Origin: Verrucomicrobiota bacterium
GTDB taxonomy: Bacteria > Verrucomicrobiota > Verrucomicrobiia > Chthoniobacterales > Chthoniobacteraceae
Assembly: GCA_003402745.1 (NCBI GenBank)
Contig: QQND01000002.1
Location: forward strand, 1 to 64,000
Reading direction: 5' to 3'
DNA: 64,000 bases
Under the pieces are notes generated by a model. It saw nothing but the letters and a program-made list of their open reading frames with translations. It was not told the DNA's origin and searched no databases. The translations under genes were made by a program, and so were the position numbers. Below, one piece after another: positions 57,060 to 64,000 of the stretch (positions within the stretch are counted from its first letter, which is position 1; each line of letters begins with the position of its first letter).

Positions 57060-59492
57060 ATGACCGCCAGCCCGGAAATCATTCGTTGCCTCGTCCTACT
57101 TTGCGCATTTGCTCTAAGCCCCGTTGCAGGTGCAGACGTGCTGCGTATTTTTCCGGAGAAAATTGACATTCATCCGCATGCTGCAAGCCAGCGGGTTGTC
57201 GTCACGCTTACGGATGCGCGTGGCGTGAGCAGCGATGTGACGAGCGAGGCAAGCGTGACATTGGAGGATACACGCCTTGCTCGATGGCAGGATGGGGTGC
57301 TGAATGCTTCAGCCTCGGGCCAGACGCGTCTGCTGGTCGAGCACGCAGGACTCAGCGCGAGAGCGGGCGTAAAGGTGAACGGCTCTGCAGAAGCGGCTTG
57401 GCCGTCGTTTCAAAACGAGGTGGTGCCGGTGCTGATGCGTTACGGTTGCAGTTCCGGGGGGTGCCACGGCGCAACCCGGGGCAAGGATGGATTCCGTCTC
57501 TCGCTTTTTGGTTATGACCCCGATGCCGACCACTTTCGGCTGACGCGAGAATTTGTGAATCGCCGCGTAAACGTGGCGCTTCCACAGGAGAGTCTGCTGC
57601 TCAAAAAAAGCGCCGGTACAGTGCCGCATGGGGGCGGAAAAAAGCTCACACCTACTGATCCGAACTTCGACCTTCTACGGGAATGGATTGCCGCCGGCGC
57701 TCCGAGAAGCCCAGCCGATGAGGCGCATATGAGCAGCGTTTGTGTGTATCCCGCCGATCTCACGCTGGATGCTGAAGGCCAGAATCATCGTGTTGTCGTG
57801 ATGGGCAGCTTTACCGATGGCTCGCAGCGGGATGTCACGCACCTTAGCATTTTAGAAAGTTCCGACGACTCCATCGTTAGCGTCACCCGAGAAGGCATTC
57901 TCAGCAGTCACCGGCGTGGAGAGGTTTTTGTCTCAGTGCGCCTGCCGTCGTTCATCAGCGGGGTGCGCGTGGATGTCGTGCCGGGCCAGCAAGCGCCCGC
58001 TCCGCTCGCGCAGTCGTGGAATTTTATTGATGAACCGGTCTATGCACGACTGTCGAAGCTGCGCATGACACCTGCGGAAGTGTGCAGCGATGACGACTTC
58101 GTACGCCGCGTTTTCATCGATGCCATCGGCCTGCTGCCCAGTCTTGCGGAAACGCAGGAGTTTCGAAACGACACACGCAGCGATAAACGTGCGCAACTTG
58201 TCGACCGCTTGCTTGCGCGGCCTGAATTCACGGATCTTTGGACGATGAAGTGGGGCGAGCGCCTCCAGGCACGTAGCATTGTATCGGCCTCCGCTTCCCA
58301 CCAAAAGGCGACGGTGCGCTACACCGAGTGGCTGCACCGACAAATCGAAAGCGAGACGCCGATGAACGAAGTTATTCACCGTCTTGTGGCGGCGAAAGGC
58401 ACTTGGATTGAAAACCCAGAGAGCAATTTCTACCGAGAGCGCGACCCGAAAGTGCTCATGGAAAATATGGCCCAACTGTTCCTCGGAGCGCGCATCCAGT
58501 GCGCCCAGTGCCATAATCATCCGTTCGACCGGTGGACCCAAAACGACTACTACGGAATGGTCGCATTTTTCGCACGGACGCAGAAAAAAAGCTGCGAGGA
58601 CATGATGGACGTTCTTGTCTACGAAGCGCCTAGCGGCGAGACGAGCCATCCCGTAACGCAGAAGCTGGTCGTTCCGAAGTTTCTTGGTGGCGAGCATGCT
58701 ACCACCGCCGGCCGTGAACGCCGCAAAGTCCTCGCGGACTGGCTTACGGCACCGGACAATCGTCTGGTCGCGCGGAACCTCGCCAACATCTACTGGCAGC
58801 ATTTCTTCGGCGTTGGAATCATCGATCCAGTCGACGACGCCCGCGTTTCCAACCCGCCTTCAAACCCCGAACTGCTTGAAGCGCTCGCCGCGCGTCTTGT
58901 GGAAGTTGGCTTCAAACCACGTGCGCTGATCCGAGACATTCTCCTCTCTCGGACTTATCAGCATTCTTCGGTGGAAAATGAAACCAACCGTGCCGACACC
59001 CGTAATTTTTCTCACTCCTACCCGCGCCGCATGCTCGCGGAAGTGCTGTGGGACTGCCTCACGCAAGCCACGGGATACTACAATGACGGGTTTTACTTTG
59101 AGCGCCCTGGTACCAGAGCCGTGCAGATAGGCGACGGCGGAATTACCACAACCTTTCTCTCGACTTTTGGCCGCTCCAAGCGTGAGACGCCCTGCACCTG
59201 CGAGGTCAAATCGCAGCCAACGCTCTCTCAAGCGCTCAGCCTGATCAACGGCAGCAACATTACCAATTGCATCGAACGAGGCAAAAATCTCCCTGCCTGG
59301 ACTGCCACGAGCGGCGATCCACAGGAAGTTATCCGCAAGCTCTATCTCACCAGCCTTTCGCGTTTGCCCTCTGATTTTGAAACCGCGGCCTTTGCCGAAA
59401 CGCTCCGTACGCGCCCAGCCGGTCCCAGTGTTGCGCTGCAGGACATTTTTTGGGCTGTGTTGAATTCGAATGAATTTCTCTTCAATCACTGA
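57060..59492 (+). CDS. DUF1549/DUF1553 protein with Ig-like and cytochrome-type motifs
   Basis: 810 aa; CSSGGCHGATRGKDGFRLSLFGYDPDADHF, RVFIDAIGLLPSLAETQEF, CAQCHNHPFDRWTQNDYYGM, NRLVARNLANIYWQHFFGVGIIDPVDD. Confidence 0.93.
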   Translation: MTASPEIIRCLVLLCAFALSPVAGADVLRIFPEKIDIHPHAASQRVVVTLTDARGVSSDVTSEASVTLEDTRLARWQDGVLNASASGQTRLLVEHAGLSARAGVKVNGSAEAAWPSFQNEVVPVLMRYGCSSGGCHGATRGKDGFRLSLFGYDPDADHFRLTREFVNRRVNVALPQESLLLKKSAGTVPHGGGKKLTPTDPNFDLLREWIAAGAPRSPADEAHMSSVCVYPADLTLDAEGQNHRVVVMGSFTDGSQRDVTHLSILESSDDSIVSVTREGILSSHRRGEVFVSVRLPSFISGVRVDVVPGQQAPAPLAQSWNFIDEPVYARLSKLRMTPAEVCSDDDFVRRVFIDAIGLLPSLAETQEFRNDTRSDKRAQLVDRLLARPEFTDLWTMKWGERLQARSIVSASASHQKATVRYTEWLHRQIESETPMNEVIHRLVAAKGTWIENPESNFYRERDPKVLMENMAQLFLGARIQCAQCHNHPFDRWTQNDYYGMVAFFARTQKKSCEDMMDVLVYEAPSGETSHPVTQKLVVPKFLGGEHATTAGRERRKVLADWLTAPDNRLVARNLANIYWQHFFGVGIIDPVDDARVSNPPSNPELLEALAARLVEVGFKPRALIRDILLSRTYQHSSVENETNRADTRNFSHSYPRRMLAEVLWDCLTQATGYYNDGFYFERPGTRAVQIGDGGITTTFLSTFGRSKRETPCTCEVKSQPTLSQALSLINGSNITNCIERGKNLPAWTATSGDPQEVIRKLYLTSLSRLPSDFETAAFAETLRTRPAGPSVALQDIFWAVLNSNEFLFNH

Positions 59493-59498
59493 TCGCGC

Positions 59499-60878
59499 AT
59501 GAGACGAATCGCCACCTCGATCATCCTCGCTTCGCTCTGCACTTTACCGGTGTATGGCGCGGAGGCGCGCAATTTTGAAGACCATATTCTACCTCTTTTG
59601 CGTGAGCACTGTGCGAACTGTCACCGCCCAGGGAAGACCCGCGGCGGGCTGGATGTCACCACCATGGAGAAGCTTGAGAAAGGCGGCTCGGCAGGTCCTG
59701 CCGTCATTTCCGGGCTCGCTGAAAACAGCCCTTTATTTCGCGCGATCTCCCATATTGGCAACGAAGAGGCCATGCCTCCCGAGCAGGACAAACTGCCTCC
59801 CCACATCCTCGCTGCCTTTAAGCTGTGGATTGAGGGCGGACTCAAACCGACCGCCAGCGGGCTCGCTAGGGAGTCCCGCGCCGTGGTACAGTTGACCGTG
59901 GATGCGGCCACACTCGGTGCACCAGCCACACCGCCTGTATTTATCAGAAGTCTCCCGCCGCGTGCGGACGCACCCCAGCTCGTGCGAGGCCTGCCCGTCA
60001 TGGCTCTCGCCGCTAATCCTTGGGCGCCCATTATTGCCGTTGGTGGCCAAGATGAAACTGTGCTTCACGACCTCTCCGACGGACACCGTATTGGTGCGTT
60101 GCCCTTCGCCGCAGGCGAGGTTCGCGTGCTGCGATTTAGTCGCAACGGCCAGGTGCTCCTCGTAGGCGGTGGACGGCCTACTGCTTCAGGGAAAGTGCAA
60201 CTCGTTGAACTCCAGACTGGAAAATCTCTTACGACTGTTGGGGATGACTTCGATGTCGTGCTCGCGGCGGATCTTAGCCCCGACCAAAGCCTCGTTGCGA
60301 CCGCCGGTCCCGAAAAGCTCGTGCGCGTTTATCGAGTGGCTGATGGAGTCCTGGTTTGGACTCTGAAGAGACACGCCGACTTCATCACGAGTCTCGAATT
60401 TTCGCCTGATGGCAAACATCTTGCGAGTGCAGACCGGGCGGGTGGAATCTTTATCACTGACGCCAGCAAAGGCGAAAATCCTCGGCTTCTCGCCGGTGCC
60501 ACGGACGCGGTGAATCAACTTGCATGGCGCAGCGATGCCCGCTCCCTCGCTGCGGCCTGTGGCGATGGTCAGGCACTGCTCTACGACCCCGCAAGTGCGC
60601 GTCTCGTGGCCAAATGGGCGGCGCACGAAGGCGGTTGTCTCAGCATCGCATACAGCCGCGAAGGGTCGTTGCTCACCGGCGGGCACGATGCTAGCGCAAG
60701 CCTCTGGAAGGAGAGCGGCGACCGAATCTCCCAGTTCAAGAACTGCGACACAGCCGCTTTTCGCGTGGGATTCACGAGCGCCCAGAACCCTCTGGTTGGC
60801 GACTGGTCCGGCGATGTGCGTGAGTGGACACCCGAGGGCTATGAGGTTCGTGTTTTTTCGGCGCGCGTCCGTAACTGA
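59499..60878 (+). CDS. Cytochrome-c-like domain - WD40 protein
   Basis: 459 aa; LLREHCANCHRPGKTRGGLDVTT (CxxCH), then WD repeats such as HADFITSLEFSPDGKHLASADRAGGIFITD. Confidence 0.88.
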   Translation: MRRIATSIILASLCTLPVYGAEARNFEDHILPLLREHCANCHRPGKTRGGLDVTTMEKLEKGGSAGPAVISGLAENSPLFRAISHIGNEEAMPPEQDKLPPHILAAFKLWIEGGLKPTASGLARESRAVVQLTVDAATLGAPATPPVFIRSLPPRADAPQLVRGLPVMALAANPWAPIIAVGGQDETVLHDLSDGHRIGALPFAAGEVRVLRFSRNGQVLLVGGGRPTASGKVQLVELQTGKSLTTVGDDFDVVLAADLSPDQSLVATAGPEKLVRVYRVADGVLVWTLKRHADFITSLEFSPDGKHLASADRAGGIFITDASKGENPRLLAGATDAVNQLAWRSDARSLAAACGDGQALLYDPASARLVAKWAAHEGGCLSIAYSREGSLLTGGHDASASLWKESGDRISQFKNCDTAAFRVGFTSAQNPLVGDWSGDVREWTPEGYEVRVFSARVRN

Positions 60879-61110
60879 GCGATTTTAGTGCGCCGCGCGA
60901 TGCTCCTGCGCACGGGCGCTGCGGAGTGGGGGGGCGCCGTTAAAGATGGCGGAGGGTTTTGGCAGGAGAGCGTTCATCAGCCCAAGGGGGGTAAGCATTA
61001 GATTTTTAGATTGCGCTGGATTTGTCGTTTTCTGTTGCAAAAAGCGTTCGGAGATTGGACGGCGCGGTAAAACGCTGGTTCTTGGCTGGGGGAAACGCTA
61101 GGCAGGTCAG

Positions 61111-63282
61111 ATGCAATGGAGTATCCCCCTGATTTTATCCTCGGCCATCGCCGCGCTCGGTGCTGATTCCAATTGGAGCGAATATCTCGGAGACAAAGGC
61201 GCCACGCATTATTCGAGCCTCCGGCAAATCACCCCGGAGAACGTCGCGCGTCTCCAAGCGGTGTGGACCTATCATGCCGGAGGCGCGTCTCCCCAGAACC
61301 GTTCCCAGATTCAGTGTAATCCGCTCATCCTTGAGGGAATCCTGTACGGTACGACGCCGGACCAGCAGGTTTTTGCACTGGAAGCCGCCTCTGGCAAGGA
61401 GCTTTGGCGATTTAACCCTGGGGACTGCCAAGGCATTACCAAGGGGGGAGTCAACCGGGGGCTGATGTTTTGGACCGACAAAGCCAACCCTGCCGACCAG
61501 CGGGTGTTGTATGCCAATGACCACTTTTTACACGCGCTGGATGCGCGCACGGGTAAGCGGATCGACTCCTTTGGGAAAGCCGGGTCAGTGGAGCTCAAGA
61601 ACGATCTTGGTCGGGATATCGGCGGCCTTGCTCTGGGGGTGAGTTCGCCTGGAGTGATCTACGGGGATCTTTTGATTTTGGGGATGCGAGTGGGAGAGGG
61701 GCCTGCTCCGGCGGCGCCGGGGCCGATTCGGGCTTTTAACGTGCGCACGGGGGCGCTCGCCTGGCGTTTTAACACGATTCCGCAGCCCGGGGAGGTCGGT
61801 TATGAAACTTGGCCGCCCAACGCCTACAAGCACATCGGGGGGGCCAATGTTTGGACGGGTTTTGCTTTGGATGAAAAGCGGGGGATTGTGTTTTGTCCGA
61901 CAGGGTCGGCTGCGTTTGACTTTTGGGGAGGGAACAGGCTTGGGGACAACCTGTATGCAAACTGCCTGATTGCCTTGGATGCCCAGACAGGAAAACGGCT
62001 CTGGCACCGGCAATTCGTTCACCACGACCTCTGGGACCGGGACTTGCCGGCTCCGCCCACGCTGGTGACGGTGAAAAAGGATGGCAAAAGCATCGACGCA
62101 GTGGCGCAGGTGACAAAATCGGGGCACGTGTTTGTGTTCAACCGTGAAACAGGAGAGCCGGTGTTCCCGATTAAAGAGGTGCCTGTTCCTGCCTCGGATT
62201 TGCAGGGGGAGTCTGCCTCGCCCACACAACCGTTACCCCTCAGGCCGGAGCCTTTCGCGCGGCAGCTGTTTTCTTACAACGAGATAACAGACATCTCACC
62301 TGAATCGCACCGGGAGGTTTTGGAGCGGTTTTCAAAACTGCGCCCGCATGTCCCTTTTGCGCCTCCAAGCAAAGAGGGGACCCTGATTTTCCCAGGGTAC
62401 GACGGGGGCGCCGAGTGGGGCGGAGCCGCAGCCGACCCTGAAGGCGTGTTGTACGTAAACGCCAACGAAATGGCGTGGATACTCACGATGGTGGAGACAA
62501 AATCGAAGGGAGAGGCCTCCAACGCGACGGGGGAGAGCATTTACACACAGATCTGCGCCGCCTGTCACGGGATCGACCAGATGGGCAATAAGGCTCAAAA
62601 CGTGCCGCCGCTCACCGGGATAGAGCAGCGTCTCAAAAAAGCAGACATTCTGGCGCTGCTCAAAACGGGCAAAGGGGTGATGCCGGCTTTCGGGTTCCTT
62701 TCGGAAGGACAGCAAAACATGGTGGCCGACCATCTTTTGGGCGTCTCTCCCGGGGGCGCGACCGCCCCCAGCATTCGCGGCGCCGCCCCAGCAGGTGGCG
62801 CTAACGAGCGCGGGCGCAAGGAGGAGATGGCGGAGGCTGATGTGCTTGGAATTATTCCCTACACCACCACGGGCTACAACCGCTTCCTGGATTCCAAGGG
62901 GTACCCCGCGGTCAAACCGCCCTGGGGCACGTTAAATGCCATTAATCTCAACACCGGCGAAACGCTCTGGAAAGTCCCCTTGGGAGAGTTTCCCGAATTG
63001 ACCGCGCAGGGAATTCCCAAGACTGGAACAGAAAATTATGGGGGACCGGCGGTAACGGCGGGCGGGCTCTTGTTTATTGCTGCGAGCCGGGATGAGTTTT
63101 TTCGTGCATTTGACCGTAAGACAGGCCGGGAGCTTTGGAAAACGAAGCTTCCGGCCGCAGGATACGCGACGCCTTCGGTGTATTCGATCCGAGGCAGGCA
63201 GTACGTAGTGATCGCTTGCGGGGGTGGGAAGATTGGCACGAAAAGCGGGGATGCGTACATGGCGTTCGCCTTGCCTGAGTAG
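61111..63282 (+). CDS. PQQ-dependent dehydrogenase with inserted c-type cytochrome domain
   Basis: 723 aa; NWSEYLGDKGATHYSSLRQITPENVARLQAVWTYHAGG, HHDLWDRDLPAPPTL, insert YTQICAACHGIDQMG...MPAF, then propeller resumes GTLNAINLNTGETLWKVPLGEF. Confidence 0.9.
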   Translation: MQWSIPLILSSAIAALGADSNWSEYLGDKGATHYSSLRQITPENVARLQAVWTYHAGGASPQNRSQIQCNPLILEGILYGTTPDQQVFALEAASGKELWRFNPGDCQGITKGGVNRGLMFWTDKANPADQRVLYANDHFLHALDARTGKRIDSFGKAGSVELKNDLGRDIGGLALGVSSPGVIYGDLLILGMRVGEGPAPAAPGPIRAFNVRTGALAWRFNTIPQPGEVGYETWPPNAYKHIGGANVWTGFALDEKRGIVFCPTGSAAFDFWGGNRLGDNLYANCLIALDAQTGKRLWHRQFVHHDLWDRDLPAPPTLVTVKKDGKSIDAVAQVTKSGHVFVFNRETGEPVFPIKEVPVPASDLQGESASPTQPLPLRPEPFARQLFSYNEITDISPESHREVLERFSKLRPHVPFAPPSKEGTLIFPGYDGGAEWGGAAADPEGVLYVNANEMAWILTMVETKSKGEASNATGESIYTQICAACHGIDQMGNKAQNVPPLTGIEQRLKKADILALLKTGKGVMPAFGFLSEGQQNMVADHLLGVSPGGATAPSIRGAAPAGGANERGRKEEMAEADVLGIIPYTTTGYNRFLDSKGYPAVKPPWGTLNAINLNTGETLWKVPLGEFPELTAQGIPKTGTENYGGPAVTAGGLLFIAASRDEFFRAFDRKTGRELWKTKLPAAGYATPSVYSIRGRQYVVIACGGGKIGTKSGDAYMAFALPE

Positions 63283-63313
63283 AGTTGGAGATTGCAGCCC
63301 GACTGACAACGCT

Positions 63314-63480
63314 ATGAAAACCAGGTCTGTTTTTTTCTCGCTGCGATGAGCGTATCCGCAATGTACGCCGCCGAATCGCTTGCCCCGGCGAAGCCCGTTT
63401 TAAGAATTGTTCCCGGCCAGGTAATTGTTCCCACCGATGGGATGCGCAGGATCTGGGGCGAATTAGTCAGCGTGGATTTA
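63314..63480 (+). pseudogene. Frameshifted, truncated secreted-protein gene
   Basis: MKTRSVFFSLR-stop; shifting frame at the 7-T run (63330-63336) gives a signal peptide ...FLAAMSVSAMYAAESLAPAKPVLRIVPGQVIVPTDGMRRIWGELVSVDLKT that ends where the IS66 fragment begins. Confidence 0.5.
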
Positions 63481-63481
63481 A

Positions 63482-63685
63482 AAACGTTCGGGTCCGAAGA
63501 TTGCGGCGCTGCTGTCTGTGCTGGAAACTTGCAAGCGGCTTAAAATCAATGTCCGCGAATACCTTCTGGATGTGCTGCCGCAGCTTGCCTACCGGGAGAT
63601 GCGTCCCGAGGTGCGCGACTTGAAGCCGGTTGCCGAGCTGACTCCGGAGGCATGGTTGCTCGCCCGCCCCTCGCAGGCCCAGTAG
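63482..63685 (+). mobile_element. C-terminal remnant of an IS66-family transposase
   Basis: Reads KRSGPKIAALLSVLETCKRLKINVREYLLDVLPQLAYREMRPEVRDLKPVAELTPEAWLLARPSQAQ-stop; matches the IS66 C-terminal pattern (SL..TCK..GINP.EYL.DVL..L...ELTP..W); in-frame stop just upstream at 63479-63481. Confidence 0.7.
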
Positions 63686-64000
63686 AGCGCGCCTTTTGGG
63701 AGCCGGAGCCACTTCGGAAGGGGCTGGGCTGTGTTGAGAGTGGTCGTGTGGCGCCCCTGTTCACCTTGTCACAGCCCGCTGCACACGGGGAGATGCAGTT
63801 GGCTGGGCGAATACAAACAAGCCCAACCAACTCTTCCTTGGCGATGTTTGCCACCCTTATCGCTTTTAGACCTTGGGCGAGCAGTGGGGTTAACACTAAC
63901 CCCTGCCGTTTTGGAGAAAATAGACCCCCTGTAAGAGTATTGGGGCCAGTTTTTCTGGAACTTTCCGCTCCCTCTTGAGCTTTGTTAAAAAGGCGATGGG

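Noticed and set aside
63686-64000. Possible IS66 terminal inverted repeat, for example near gtaagagtattggggcc
   Set aside because: No matching opposite end in the window and no confident consensus match.

Overview
The window is 64 kb of dense bacterial chromosome. Family content (DUF1501, DUF1549/1553, DUF1552, DUF1592, FHA-kinase-WD40, an ECF sigma with a FecR-like partner) suggests the Verrucomicrobiota/Planctomycetota group; this lineage call is inference. Readable parts are: purL; an ExbB-ExbD-ExbD-VWA envelope module with TPR proteins; a RapA-type SWI2/SNF2 ATPase; tRNA-Arg(TCT); an FHA-MoxR module; a divergent DUF4159/DUF58/VWA operon; an ECF-linked DUF1592/DUF1552/LRR operon; an FHA-kinase-WD40 protein flanked by two beta-helix proteins; a DUF1501/DUF1549-1553/cytochrome-WD40 operon; a PQQ dehydrogenase; and IS66 debris at the right edge. 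The best candidate for an undescribed system is 14.5-36.5 kb. There, eleven tightly packed, often overlapping genes (19583-36504) couple a MoxR-associated DUF58/VWA membrane module to a distal cassette: a SagB-like nitroreductase with a lipoprotein-type signal, an OYE/GltD-like Fe-S flavoprotein fusion, and a YcaO-family protein. Across a shared 136-bp divergent intergenic region lie two tandem, overlapping genes for short secreted Pro/Cys-rich proteins. The two copies differ mainly in a Cys cluster (GCCCCPAPP vs GCCSCCPGTP), as a modified peptide might. No enzyme-substrate link is proven. All calls come from reading the sequence and ORF translations; no database search was run.
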